The notes below the pieces were generated by a model. The model did no database searches, was not told the DNA's origin, and worked only from the letters and a program-made list of their open reading frames with translations. A program made the position numbers and the translations under genes. Source: an uncultured Prochlorococcus sp. (GTDB lineage Bacteria; Cyanobacteriota; Cyanobacteriia; PCC-6307; Cyanobiaceae). Taken from it: a stretch of 64,000 bases of DNA. Numbering within the stretch: position 1 is the stretch's first letter; each line of letters starts with the position of its first letter. The stretch is from NCBI GenBank assembly GCA_902617605.1, contig CACMXO010000003.1:31438-95437 (forward strand). Direction: 5' to 3'. Below are positions 53,554 to 62,949 of the stretch, one piece after another.

Positions 53554-54549
53554 TTATCTAAACATAGAACTAACAGAACTTTCTTCGTGGATTCGCCAAA
53601 TAGCTTCCCCCAACATATTTGCTACTGAAAGTACTTTTAACTGAGGAAAATTATCTTTATGTAATACTGGAATACTGTTGGTCACAATAACCTGTTCGAA
53701 AAGATTCTTAGTACTTAATCTTTCATAAGAGGGAGGAGAAAATACAGCATGTGAAGCACAGGCAAATATTCTATTAGCTCCTTCTTTTTTTAGTAAATTT
53801 GCTCCGGAACAAATTGTACCGCCAGTGTCTATCATGTCGTCTATAAGAATAGCCGTTTTACCTTTAACTTCACCAATAACCGTTAGACTTTCAGCGATAT
53901 TATGCGCAGATCTCCTTTTATCAATGATAGCCAACGGCGCATCCTTCATTAATTTTGCAAATGCTCTTGCTCTCGCCACCCCGCCTACATCAGGAGAGAC
54001 TACAACTATCTCTTCTAGATCTAAAGTTTCTAAATAATCAATCAATACAGGTGATCCGTAAATATGATCGCATGGTATATCAAAGTAGCCTTGTATTTGA
54101 GCAGAGTGCAAGTCCATCGCTAAAACTCTATCAACTCCTGATTTCTCTAGTAAATTAGCAGTTAATTTTGCAGTTATAGACTCTCTTCCTGAGGTCTTCC
54201 TATCTGCCCTTGCATATCCGAAATAGGGAATTACAGCCGTTATTTGTCTAGCAGATGCTCTCTTGCATGCGTCAACCATAATCATGAGCTCCATTAAACT
54301 ATCGTTTACAGGAGCGCATGTAGGTTGTATGAGAAATACATCACAACCTCTAATAGACTGCTGAATCTGAACATAAAGTTCTCCATCCGCAAATCTTTTA
54401 GATATTAAAGGTACATTTTCAATCCCTAGGTATGATGCAATTTCTTCAGCTAATTTAGGATTTGTTGTCCCACTTACTAACCTTAATCTACTATTAGTTA
54501 GATTAAAGTTCGGTTCTTTACTCTGCATTGCCGTGATAAAACTTGTCAC
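53554..54549 (-). CDS. prs: ribose-phosphate pyrophosphokinase
   Basis: The 331-residue enzyme has the family motifs DLHSAQIQGYFDIPCD, VVSPDVGGVARARAFAK, the flexible-loop segment DKRRSAHN and the PRPP-binding ILIDDMIDTGGTIC. It makes PRPP for nucleotides, histidine and tryptophan. Class I form by length. The 247 bases upstream to malQ are AT-rich and show no gene or clear RNA signal. Confidence 0.96.
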   Translation of the reverse strand: MTSFITAMQSKEPNFNLTNSRLRLVSGTTNPKLAEEIASYLGIENVPLISKRFADGELYVQIQQSIRGCDVFLIQPTCAPVNDSLMELMIMVDACKRASARQITAVIPYFGYARADRKTSGRESITAKLTANLLEKSGVDRVLAMDLHSAQIQGYFDIPCDHIYGSPVLIDYLETLDLEEIVVVSPDVGGVARARAFAKLMKDAPLAIIDKRRSAHNIAESLTVIGEVKGKTAILIDDMIDTGGTICSGANLLKKEGANRIFACASHAVFSPPSYERLSTKNLFEQVIVTNSIPVLHKDNFPQLKVLSVANMLGEAIWRIHEESSVSSMFR

Positions 54550-54796
54550 GAAATTTGCACCATAAAACTATATTCTTATCGTAGTCGTTTATGTGAATTT
54601 CGCAAAAGATAATGACTAGATGTTTTCAAAAGTCGCCTCAATTATGCAAATAATTGTTGATTAAAAATCAGAATTTATATTTATCCAGACTTTAAAAACC
54701 ATGAATGATATTTGTCAATTAAAAAAAATTTGTATATGTTTAAAATTAGAGAATTAAAAAAACGTTAATTGTAAAGAATCAAAATATATTGAAAAC

Positions 54797-56317
54797 ATGC
54801 CTAAAGAGTCAATTATTTCAAGAAAATCATTAGGCGTACTTATGCATCCAACATGTATTCCAGGAGGAAGAGTATGTGGAACTTTTGGAAAAGGAGCTAA
54901 AGAGTGGATAAAAAAACTTCATAAGCATGGAATTGAATACTGGCAATTTTTACCTCTTACACCTACTGACTCTACAGGTTCTCCATATAGTTCACCATCT
55001 AGTTTTGCACTAAACCCATGGTTTTTGGACATAGATGATTTAATCGAAAAAGGTTTTATCTTCATTTCAAATAAAGAAAATCTAAGTCCAACAAATCAGA
55101 ATAAAGATCATTTTGATTTTGATATTGCGGATGACTTAACAAAAAAATTAGGTCTCCTGCTTTTGCAAGGTTGGAGTTCACAATCTGAAGAAAGAAAAAT
55201 TAATTTTAACAAATGGGTTAGTAGACATTCTTGGGTTGAAGATTATGCAACATTTGTTGTTATCAGAGAGGAATTTAATATGTTGCCTTGGTGGGAATGG
55301 CCTCAAGAATTTAAAATAAAAAATAACAAGTTCTTAAAATCGTGGATTAAGAAAAAAAGTGAAGAGATACTTGTTAAAAAATTAATACAGTGGCATCTTG
55401 ATGCGCAATGGAATGTCATTAAAAACTTTGCAAAATCAAGAAATATTAAGCTAATAGGAGATTTACCTTTTTATGTCTCCAGAGACAGCGCCGACGTATG
55501 GAGTAATAAATCTTTATTTTCAATTTTTAAAAATGGAGATTTAATCTTTCAAAGTGGTGTTCCACCTGATTATTTTTCATCGACGGGACAATTGTGGGGG
55601 ACCCCAACTTATTTTTGGTCAAAACATAAAAGGACTAATTTCTATTGGTGGAGAAAAAGATTTCTGAGACAATTTGAACTTGTGGATATATTGAGATTTG
55701 ATCATTTCAGGGGTTTAGCGGGTTACTGGAGAGTTAATGGCAATTCTAAATCAGCAATTAATGGAAAATGGATAAATTCTCCAGGTAAAACATTATTAAA
55801 TAAAGTAAAAAAGGATCTAGGGGGTAACCATCTACCAATTATTGCTGAGGATCTTGGAGTAATAACCCCAGATGTAGAGAAATTAAGGAAAAATTTTGAA
55901 CTGCCTGGCATGAAAATATTACAATTTGCTTTTGATGGCAATGAAGATAATCCTTATTTACCTAAGAATATTAAAGGGAAAAATTGGGTTGTCTATACAG
56001 GTACTCACGACAACTCAACTTCTGTTTCATGGTGGGAATATTTAGATTATGAATCAAAAAAAAGAATAAAAGATGAGTATAAATTTTCAGAAAATGCTTC
56101 TTGGGATTTAATAGAAATTGGCATGAAAACAAATGCTAATCTCTTTATCGCTCCACTACAAGATCTATTATCTCTAGACGATTCAAGTAGATTAAACAAA
56201 CCTGGTACCGTAAAAAATAACTGGAAATGGAAGTTGAATCGTCCTTTAGAAGAAATAGAAGAAAATATAAGAATGTTTAGTGAGCTAGGAAATAATTTTG
56301 GAAGAACTCTAAAGTAG
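54797..56317 (+). CDS. malQ: 4-alpha-glucanotransferase (amylomaltase)
   Basis: The 506-residue GH77 enzyme has the N-terminal GILMHPTCIPGG-like start (here SLGVLMHPTCIPGG) and YWQFLPLTPTDSTGSPYSS. It also has the nucleophile region LRFDHFRGLAGYW with the catalytic Asp, IIAEDLGVITPDV with Glu, and TGTHDNST. It disproportionates maltodextrins during glycogen breakdown. The length is normal. It is convergent with the RodZ-like gene 13 bases on. Confidence 0.93.
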   Translation: MPKESIISRKSLGVLMHPTCIPGGRVCGTFGKGAKEWIKKLHKHGIEYWQFLPLTPTDSTGSPYSSPSSFALNPWFLDIDDLIEKGFIFISNKENLSPTNQNKDHFDFDIADDLTKKLGLLLLQGWSSQSEERKINFNKWVSRHSWVEDYATFVVIREEFNMLPWWEWPQEFKIKNNKFLKSWIKKKSEEILVKKLIQWHLDAQWNVIKNFAKSRNIKLIGDLPFYVSRDSADVWSNKSLFSIFKNGDLIFQSGVPPDYFSSTGQLWGTPTYFWSKHKRTNFYWWRKRFLRQFELVDILRFDHFRGLAGYWRVNGNSKSAINGKWINSPGKTLLNKVKKDLGGNHLPIIAEDLGVITPDVEKLRKNFELPGMKILQFAFDGNEDNPYLPKNIKGKNWVVYTGTHDNSTSVSWWEYLDYESKKRIKDEYKFSENASWDLIEIGMKTNANLFIAPLQDLLSLDDSSRLNKPGTVKNNWKWKLNRPLEEIEENIRMFSELGNNFGRTLK

Positions 56318-56330
56318 AATTTATTAAAAA

Positions 56331-56825
56331 TTATTTATCAACCATTTGATTTTCAATATTTTGAATCTCCATAACATTTACATTTAAAATAAAGTATCTC
56401 TTCAATATAAATATGGTTAGAACTAATATAAAAAAATACAAAAGACTTCCTTGCCATGTATTGATAAGATCGAATTTACTAAACACAAAATCCTTCCCCG
56501 CTTTCTTAATAATTTTTTTTTCTTTAACTGCTAATTTTAATAATGTATTTTTTTTTAATACTAAGCATTCCTCTAATTTAATTAATATAGATCTTATAAA
56601 AGGATATCCTGGTCTAATATTTTTATTATTATTTTCAATAGAGTTTATAATTCGTTCAGGAATTTTTGAAATGTATGACAATTCTCCTACTGTAAGGTTT
56701 TGTTGGATTCTTGCTTCTTTTACTAATTTTGCAATTTCTATATATTGATCAACCAATTCAGGACTAATGTCTCTATTTTTTTCAGATTTTTTATTTAATA
56801 AAAAGAGATTTTTCAAAATATTCAT
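56331..56825 (-). CDS. RodZ-like HTH protein with one membrane helix
   Basis: The 164-residue protein has a helix-turn-helix domain of the RodZ/HTH_25 type (about 32-90; VKEARIQQNLTVGELSYISK then IPERIINSIENNN and GYPFIRSILIKLEE). One C-terminal membrane helix follows (about 126-147) with a short tail. RodZ links MreB to the cell wall, but this form lacks the periplasmic beta domain. It may act in cell shape or may be a simplified member. Single gene between malQ and the ABC1 kinase. Confidence 0.65.
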   Translation of the reverse strand: MNILKNLFLLNKKSEKNRDISPELVDQYIEIAKLVKEARIQQNLTVGELSYISKIPERIINSIENNNKNIRPGYPFIRSILIKLEECLVLKKNTLLKLAVKEKKIIKKAGKDFVFSKFDLINTWQGSLLYFFILVLTIFILKRYFILNVNVMEIQNIENQMVDK

Positions 56826-56939
56826 TCAATATTCCTAAACTAATTAATCCTTTTACTACTCAATTTTCAAAAAACGCAATTTATTTAATTTTAATCGAAT
56901 TAAAATCATAAGTAAATTTATTAGATATAAATATAGAAA

Positions 56940-58595
56940 CTAAGCTGTAGAAATAATATTTTGCACTGCACTTTTTGCAATATTTAGAGGGCTAAAAGTA
57001 TCTCTAATTAAAGCTAAAAGTTTTTTCGCATCAGTAAATTCTAATTTTTCATCTTTTATAAGACTTAAAAGAAGATTCTTCCTTACTTCAGATCCTTTTT
57101 TACTGACAAATAATTTCAATCCTGCGTTTGCAACTGGAATGAGGTCTGAATTAATATTCTCTGAATCTTTGAATAAAATATTTAACAAACTTTCAACTTT
57201 TTGTATTTGAATTTGACCTTTTTTATCAAAAACGACTTCTAAAAGGATTTCTAAAATCTCTTCAGAATTATCGGTAAGTAGTTTTTTAGCAATATATGGA
57301 TAAGCAATTTTTAAAATTTTAAATTCAGGGTCAAGTCTTAGCGCTAAACCTTCTTGACTAACCACTGCTCTTATTATTAAGGCAAACCTACTGGGAACTC
57401 TGAAAGGATAAGAATACATAAGTTTTGAGAATTTGTCAGTCACATTTTTAAGATTAAAATTACCAACCTCAGCACCCAGAGATCCTCCAAGAACTTCTTT
57501 TAATGGTTCAACAAGTTTTTGAAGATCTTGTTCTTTTGTTAAAAAACCTAATTTCTGGAAATCTTTTGCCAGAAGATAATATTCTTCATTTATTATGTGA
57601 ACAATTGCCTTAATGAGAGTAAGTCTATCTGAATTAGTAATAGTATCCATCATTCCAAAATCAACATAAGCTAAATTCCCACAATCTGCATTTCCTCCTT
57701 TCAGAGCAAACATATTTCCTGGATGTGGGTCTGCATGAAAATATCCAAATTCAAATAATTGCTGCAGTCCGCTGATGACACATGTTTTTATAAAAGAAGC
57801 AGGTATTAAGTTATTTTCCTCTAGTAAATCTCTATCTCTTAACTTAACTCCATCAATCCAAGAGGTTGTGATAATCCTTTTAGATGAAAATTGTTTTTCT
57901 AATTTAGGAATAAAAATATTTGGGTTTCCTTTGAATAAATTTGCAAACTTCAGAGCATTTTCAGCCTCTTTTTGATAGTCAATCTCATCAAAAAGTGCCT
58001 TACCGAATTCATCTATTATTTCTCCAATTCCAACACCTATATTTAATGGTAAGAGTGGAGATAAAAATGTTCCTAGAAACCTTAAGATTACAACATCCCT
58101 TCTTATGAGAAAGTATAAATTTGGCCGCTGTACTTTCACAGCTATATAAGAATTATTTATTTTTGCTTTATAAACTTGACCTAAGCTTGCTGAAGCAATA
58201 GGACTATCTGGAAATTCTTCAAATAATTCATTAGCAGGGGATCCAAGTTCTTCTTCAATGATTTTCAAAGCAATTTTGTGATCAAATGCTGGGAGATTAT
58301 CTTGTAGGTTTGTAAGTTCTGTAAGCCAATCTTGTCTAACAAGATCTGGTCTAGTTGAAAGTGCTTGGCCTAATTTAATAAAACAAGGGCCTAAATCCGT
58401 TATTACATCAAAAAGATATTTCGAGAGATTTTTTTGTACATTTTTATTTTTACTGTTACCTTGAAAAAGTATTCTTAAAAAAAGAAAAATAAAAGTTAAA
58501 AGGATATATAAAACTCTTGGGATAAAAATCCATGGTCTCAAAATCAACCAAACCAAGTCATCTTTTGCTGAATATTTCGAATAAGATCTTTTCAT
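56940..58595 (-). CDS. ABC1/UbiB-family atypical kinase
   Basis: The 551-residue protein has the UbiB/ABC1 motifs: LGPCFIKLGQALSTRPDLV (KxGQ), a glycine-poor ATP loop ASASLGQVYKA, AVKVQRPN with the Lys and FHADPHPGNMFAL with the catalytic DPHPGN. The C-terminal region (480-551) adds helices. Members support quinone (plastoquinone) synthesis and lipid metabolism in plastids and cyanobacteria by ATPase or kinase activity. N-terminal hydrophobic helix near 30-50. Single gene divergent from the decarboxylase. Confidence 0.9.
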   Translation of the reverse strand: MKRSYSKYSAKDDLVWLILRPWIFIPRVLYILLTFIFLFLRILFQGNSKNKNVQKNLSKYLFDVITDLGPCFIKLGQALSTRPDLVRQDWLTELTNLQDNLPAFDHKIALKIIEEELGSPANELFEEFPDSPIASASLGQVYKAKINNSYIAVKVQRPNLYFLIRRDVVILRFLGTFLSPLLPLNIGVGIGEIIDEFGKALFDEIDYQKEAENALKFANLFKGNPNIFIPKLEKQFSSKRIITTSWIDGVKLRDRDLLEENNLIPASFIKTCVISGLQQLFEFGYFHADPHPGNMFALKGGNADCGNLAYVDFGMMDTITNSDRLTLIKAIVHIINEEYYLLAKDFQKLGFLTKEQDLQKLVEPLKEVLGGSLGAEVGNFNLKNVTDKFSKLMYSYPFRVPSRFALIIRAVVSQEGLALRLDPEFKILKIAYPYIAKKLLTDNSEEILEILLEVVFDKKGQIQIQKVESLLNILFKDSENINSDLIPVANAGLKLFVSKKGSEVRKNLLLSLIKDEKLEFTDAKKLLALIRDTFSPLNIAKSAVQNIISTA

Positions 58596-58659
58596 TAAGG
58601 TTAAAAAATATCAAAAAAGATTACCATGTAGTCCATTCTATATATGTGATTAATACTTT

Positions 58660-60057
58660 ATGAGCATTTCATCTTTTCTAACTAAAAAGTTTTTAAAGTC
58701 TTTATTTTTTCCCGCTCATAACAGAGGGGCAGCTTTACCAAAGAAATTAGTGAAGTTATTAAAAAATCCACCTGGATATTGGGACTTGCCCGAACTACCA
58801 GAAATAGGCTCCCCACTATCTCAAAGCGGATTGATTGCTAAATCTCAAAGAGAATTCTCCGACAAATTTGGGGCTAAAGGATGTTTTTTTGGAGTTAATG
58901 GAGCTTCCGGATTAATACAATCCGCAGTAATTGCAATGGCAAATCCAGGTGAAAATATCCTTATGCCTAGAAATGTTCATATAAGTGTTATAAAAGTCTG
59001 TGCAATGCAGAATATAAATCCAATATTTTTTGACCTAGAATTTTCAACAGAAACGGGGCATTACAAACCAATTACAAAAATCTGGTTGGAAAATATATTT
59101 AAAAAATCAAATTTTGATGAGAATAAAATTGCAGGGGTTATTCTTGTAAATCCCACTTATCATGGTTATGCCGGAGATTTAGAGCCTTTAATAGATTGTT
59201 GTCATCAAAAAAATTTACCTGTTTTAGTTGATGAAGCCCATGGTTCATATTTCCTTTTTTGTGAAAACCTTAATTTACCAAAACCGGCCTTATCATCGAA
59301 CGCTGATTTAGTTGTTAATTCATTGCATAAGTCGCTCAACGGATTAACTCAAACGGCTGTACTTTGGTACAAAGGGAATCTAATAAATGAAGGTAACTTA
59401 ATCAAAAGTATTAATTTGCTGCAAACTACCAGTCCAAGTTCTTTATTACTTTCTTCTTGTGAAGAGTCTATTAGGGACTGGCTTAACAAAAAAAGTTTAT
59501 CAAAATATCAGAAAAGAATTTTAGAGGCAAAAAGTATTTATAAAAAATTAATTCAAAAAAATATTCCTCTAATAGAAACTCAAGACCCCTTAAAAATTGT
59601 AGTAAATACCTCTAAAGCTGGGATTGATGGTTTCACTGCTGATAATTTTTTTTATAGAAATGGCCTTATTGCCGAATTACCAGAAATGATGACTCTCACT
59701 TTTTGCTTAGGATTTGCAAATCAAAAAGATTTTCTTAATTTATTTGAAAAGTTATGGGAAAAATTACTATTAAATTACAAAAAATCAAAAAATTTAGAAG
59801 TGCTTAAATCGCCCTTTAAATTAGTTCAAGCTCCCGAAATCGAAATTGGAATTGCTTGGAGAAGTAAGACTCGGAGTATTTCTTTCTCACAATCATTAAA
59901 TAAAATATCTGGAGATATTATTTGTCCTTATCCACCTGGGATACCTCTAATAATTCCTGGCGAAAAAATTGATATAGATAGGTTTAATTGGATAAATAAT
60001 CAAAGTTTATGCAACAAAGATCTGGTAAATTTTAATATAAGAATCATAGAAACATAG
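58660..60057 (+). CDS. Orn/Lys/Arg decarboxylase-family PLP enzyme
   Basis: The 465-residue fold type I enzyme has the pyridoxal-phosphate site with NSLHKSLNGLTQTA (Lys224), LVDEAHGSYF and the substrate segment VNGASGLIQSAVIAMA. The C-terminal domain (from about 380) ends GIPLIIPGEKID. The short N-terminus, without the wing domain, matches the single-domain cyanobacterial form. It may decarboxylate arginine or lysine for polyamines, but the substrate is not shown. It is followed by cdsA 9 bases later on the same strand. Confidence 0.85.
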   Translation: MSISSFLTKKFLKSLFFPAHNRGAALPKKLVKLLKNPPGYWDLPELPEIGSPLSQSGLIAKSQREFSDKFGAKGCFFGVNGASGLIQSAVIAMANPGENILMPRNVHISVIKVCAMQNINPIFFDLEFSTETGHYKPITKIWLENIFKKSNFDENKIAGVILVNPTYHGYAGDLEPLIDCCHQKNLPVLVDEAHGSYFLFCENLNLPKPALSSNADLVVNSLHKSLNGLTQTAVLWYKGNLINEGNLIKSINLLQTTSPSSLLLSSCEESIRDWLNKKSLSKYQKRILEAKSIYKKLIQKNIPLIETQDPLKIVVNTSKAGIDGFTADNFFYRNGLIAELPEMMTLTFCLGFANQKDFLNLFEKLWEKLLLNYKKSKNLEVLKSPFKLVQAPEIEIGIAWRSKTRSISFSQSLNKISGDIICPYPPGIPLIIPGEKIDIDRFNWINNQSLCNKDLVNFNIRIIET

Positions 60058-60066
60058 CAATTTCGT

Positions 60067-60924
60067 ATGAGATTAAGAAGCGGATTACTTATAGGAATTT
60101 TTGGTTTAATTGTTGTTTTGATGGGGGGGTGGTTTTTTACATTGGCGACAGCGTTGCTTACATATCTAGCATTATTAGAATTTTTCAGAATGGCAGAATT
60201 TAAAGGAATAAGACCAGCTACAAAAACCACATTATTTTCATCCTTTATTATCATAATTTCTACTTATCTTGAGACTATTGGTTTGCTTGAAGGAGAAATT
60301 TCAAATTCAATTTTGCCAATTTGTTCAGTTGGGATATGCACTTGGTTACTTTTGCAACCAAAACCTGGGACAATTTCAGATATTGCAGCCTCTATTTTTG
60401 GATTATTCTATTTAGGTTTTTTACCTAGTTACTGGATTAAGTTAAGGGGATTAGATTCAGTGATAATAAGTTCAAATCAGGGTTTTATGTCGTTTGAGAA
60501 CTTATCAAATACTACAGGTCTTCATTTAACTTTAACTTCTTGTTTTTTAATTGTAGCTAGTGATATTGGTTCTTATTTAATTGGGAAGTCATTTGGTAAA
60601 ACATCTCTATCTCCAATATCTCCGAGCAAAACTATAGAAGGTTTAATTGGAGGAATATCCTGTTCAACTTTACTAGCAATATTTTTCGCATTTTTAATGA
60701 ATTGGGAAAATCCATTATTTGTTGGAATAATTTATGGAATTTCAATTTCTCTTATGGCATTAGTTGGAGATTTAATTGAATCTATGATGAAGAGAGATGC
60801 AAAAATAAAAGATTCTGGAACTTTTTTACCGGGACATGGAGGAATTCTTGACCGAATTGACAGTTACATCTTTACTCCATCTGTTTTGTATTATTTTTTT
60901 ATAATTCTCAAGTATCTAAATTAA
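60067..60924 (+). CDS. cdsA: phosphatidate cytidylyltransferase
   Basis: The 285-residue membrane enzyme has about eight helices and the C-terminal signature PGHGGILDRIDSYIF (about 255-272), with the metal-binding SMMKRDAKIKDSG just before it. It makes CDP-diacylglycerol for phosphatidylglycerol, a lipid needed by photosystem II. It starts 9 bases after the PLP decarboxylase. It is convergent with the alpha/beta hydrolase gene. Confidence 0.94.
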   Translation: MRLRSGLLIGIFGLIVVLMGGWFFTLATALLTYLALLEFFRMAEFKGIRPATKTTLFSSFIIIISTYLETIGLLEGEISNSILPICSVGICTWLLLQPKPGTISDIAASIFGLFYLGFLPSYWIKLRGLDSVIISSNQGFMSFENLSNTTGLHLTLTSCFLIVASDIGSYLIGKSFGKTSLSPISPSKTIEGLIGGISCSTLLAIFFAFLMNWENPLFVGIIYGISISLMALVGDLIESMMKRDAKIKDSGTFLPGHGGILDRIDSYIFTPSVLYYFFIILKYLN

Positions 60925-60936
60925 TTAAAAAATCTT

Positions 60937-61869
60937 TTATTCCAAAAAATAATCTTGGATGATTTTACTAGATAATGATGGTAGATCTATATGTGGAAGA
61001 TGACCACAATTTTGTAATCCTACAAAATTTAATTTTTCAATACTTCTTATATTGTTAATTTCTTTTTTCCCAAGAATTCGATCATTTTCGCCACATAATG
61101 TTTTAATTGGGATATTTTGGATATATTTTTGAGTCCCTGCAAACCCACCACTTTTTGCAAATGATGCAAGTGAATTCCTCCATCCTTTACAACCTAGATG
61201 AATTGAAGCAATTTGCTCTTCCATCTTACCAACACATTCATCTGGAAAAGCAAATGCTTGCCTACAAAGACTTTTTCTGACCTGAGGCAATCCAAGAAAT
61301 GAGGCCCCAATTTGGTTAAAAGGGAAAGGGATACTTTTAGGTTCTCCAAACAATCCGGCGGGGGATAAAAGGATAATTTTATCAATAGAATCAGGAATTT
61401 CAAAAGCAAGTTTTAAAGCTATTGAGCCGCCCATAGAGGCACCAATAATTTTTAGATTCTTTGCTATCTCTAAGGTCTTAAGGAGATCAATTAAATGTGA
61501 AATTATTTTCGAGGAATTGTATTCATTTGTTGCGCACCTGGGACAAAAACCAAAACCCAGCAGATCAGGAACGATAACTTGAAAATTTCTTTTTAGTGAT
61601 TTATATATTCTCCTGAATTCTAAAAAACTGCTATCAAAGCCATGCAGAAGAAGTATAGGTTGACCTTTACCTCCAATAACTACAGGGAATTTTAAAGAAT
61701 TCCAGTTTTGGTTAAGTTTTATCCACTTAACATCATTTGCCAAATAAAGACCTAAAGGGTCTAATAGTGACAATTTGGCACTTTCAAAAAATTCTGCATT
61801 TAAATCACTTAATTGTTCAAAATTGTTTTTAGTCAAAAAATGTTTATATTTTAATTTTTTGTTGTTCAA
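60937..61869 (-). CDS. alpha/beta hydrolase
   Basis: The 310-residue protein has the alpha/beta-hydrolase core: ILLLHGFDSSFLEFRRI with the oxyanion HG, IIGASMGGSIALKLA with the nucleophile Ser, and the C-terminal GENDRILGKKE (Asp) and NCGHLPHID (His). It has no signal peptide. The substrate is unknown; similar proteins in photosynthetic bacteria include lipases and BchO/PPD-type esterases. Its start lies inside the 3' end of the glycerol-dehydrogenase-like gene (26-base overlap), so they are coupled. Confidence 0.82.
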   Translation of the reverse strand: MNNKKLKYKHFLTKNNFEQLSDLNAEFFESAKLSLLDPLGLYLANDVKWIKLNQNWNSLKFPVVIGGKGQPILLLHGFDSSFLEFRRIYKSLKRNFQVIVPDLLGFGFCPRCATNEYNSSKIISHLIDLLKTLEIAKNLKIIGASMGGSIALKLAFEIPDSIDKIILLSPAGLFGEPKSIPFPFNQIGASFLGLPQVRKSLCRQAFAFPDECVGKMEEQIASIHLGCKGWRNSLASFAKSGGFAGTQKYIQNIPIKTLCGENDRILGKKEINNIRSIEKLNFVGLQNCGHLPHIDLPSLSSKIIQDYFLE

Positions 61870-62935
61870 AATTTGAAATAACCTCGATTATATCTCGTTT
61901 ATTAATTTCAAAAGGCAAAAAGTGAATCTCAGATTTATCTCGACAGGTAAATTCAGCAATTTTCTCTAAATTATTATTTTCAAAAACATTTATTCCAAGT
62001 TGTCCGATAGTAGTTGGCAAATTTAATTCTTTCATGAGAACAAATAATTGTTTAATTGATTGATCAGCTAATTTATTATTATTTTTCATTTCTTCTAATC
62101 TTAATTGCAATAATAATCCAACCCCAACAATCTCACCATGTAAGAATTTATTAGGGGTGATTATCTGAGTAATTGCATTATGGATAGCATGTGCGGCTGC
62201 AGTCCTACACTTTTCTCCACCAATACCACCAACTAATCCTGCTGTAAGTCCACATGCTTCTATAGTATTTTGCCAAGAAGGATAATTTTCAAATTGACAC
62301 TTAAACGCTTTTTCTCCATCTATTAATAGTTGATCTCTTAAAACTCTTGATATCTGAATTGCTTGTTGAACAAGACCATCCTCAATTGTTGAACTTGTTA
62401 TTGAAGATTCATACCATTTTGCCAAAGCATCTGCTATCCCACTAGCAAGTGTTCTTGATGGAGCTGTTTGAATAAATTTATGATCATAAACTAGTATTTT
62501 CGGACAAGATCCTAATGCAATATCCTTGATGAATTGCCCATCCTTTGTATAAATATTTGCTAAGGCTGTCCATCCTGCACATGTAGAAGCGCTTAGGGGG
62601 ACTGTAATACAAGGAATATTAAGAGAATCAGCTATATATTTTCCAGAATCTAAAACTTTACCACCTCCAGCGGCGATAACAGAATCATTATTATTCTTTA
62701 AAATGATATTCTTTACTCTCGAAATATCTTCATAACAACAATCGAATTGTAAATTAGCAGAATCAACACTGATATTTTGATTTTTTAACCCAATAAGAAT
62801 TTTATTTCTCAGATTATTCGTATGAATGCCTCTACCTAAAATTAATGGACGTTTAGTTAATTTAGCAATTTCAGGTAATGATTCTTCCCAAGCATAATTC
62901 CCCCTAAATATAGTTTCTGGAGAGATTGACTGCAT
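61844..62935 (-). CDS. glycerol-dehydrogenase-like Fe/Zn alcohol dehydrogenase
   Basis: The 363-residue protein follows the GldA/iron-dependent dehydrogenase plan: SVIAAGGGKVLDSGKYIAD (NAD loop), the metal ligand region SGIADALAKWYES and the conserved His region LHGEIVGVGLLL. It may oxidise or reduce a glycerol-like alcohol, with 1-deoxyxylulose-type substrates also possible. Its 3' end overlaps the hydrolase gene. It follows clpC by 14 bases and may be read from the same promoter. Substrate not determinable. Confidence 0.8.
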   Translation of the reverse strand: MQSISPETIFRGNYAWEESLPEIAKLTKRPLILGRGIHTNNLRNKILIGLKNQNISVDSANLQFDCCYEDISRVKNIILKNNNDSVIAAGGGKVLDSGKYIADSLNIPCITVPLSASTCAGWTALANIYTKDGQFIKDIALGSCPKILVYDHKFIQTAPSRTLASGIADALAKWYESSITSSTIEDGLVQQAIQISRVLRDQLLIDGEKAFKCQFENYPSWQNTIEACGLTAGLVGGIGGEKCRTAAAHAIHNAITQIITPNKFLHGEIVGVGLLLQLRLEEMKNNNKLADQSIKQLFVLMKELNLPTTIGQLGINVFENNNLEKIAEFTCRDKSEIHFLPFEINKRDIIEVISNFEQQKIKI

Positions 62936-62949
62936 ATTTTTTAAAAATA

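Noticed and set aside
54550..54796. Possible RNA gene between prs and malQ
   Set aside because: AT-rich with no stable hairpin, terminator or ORF that I can support.
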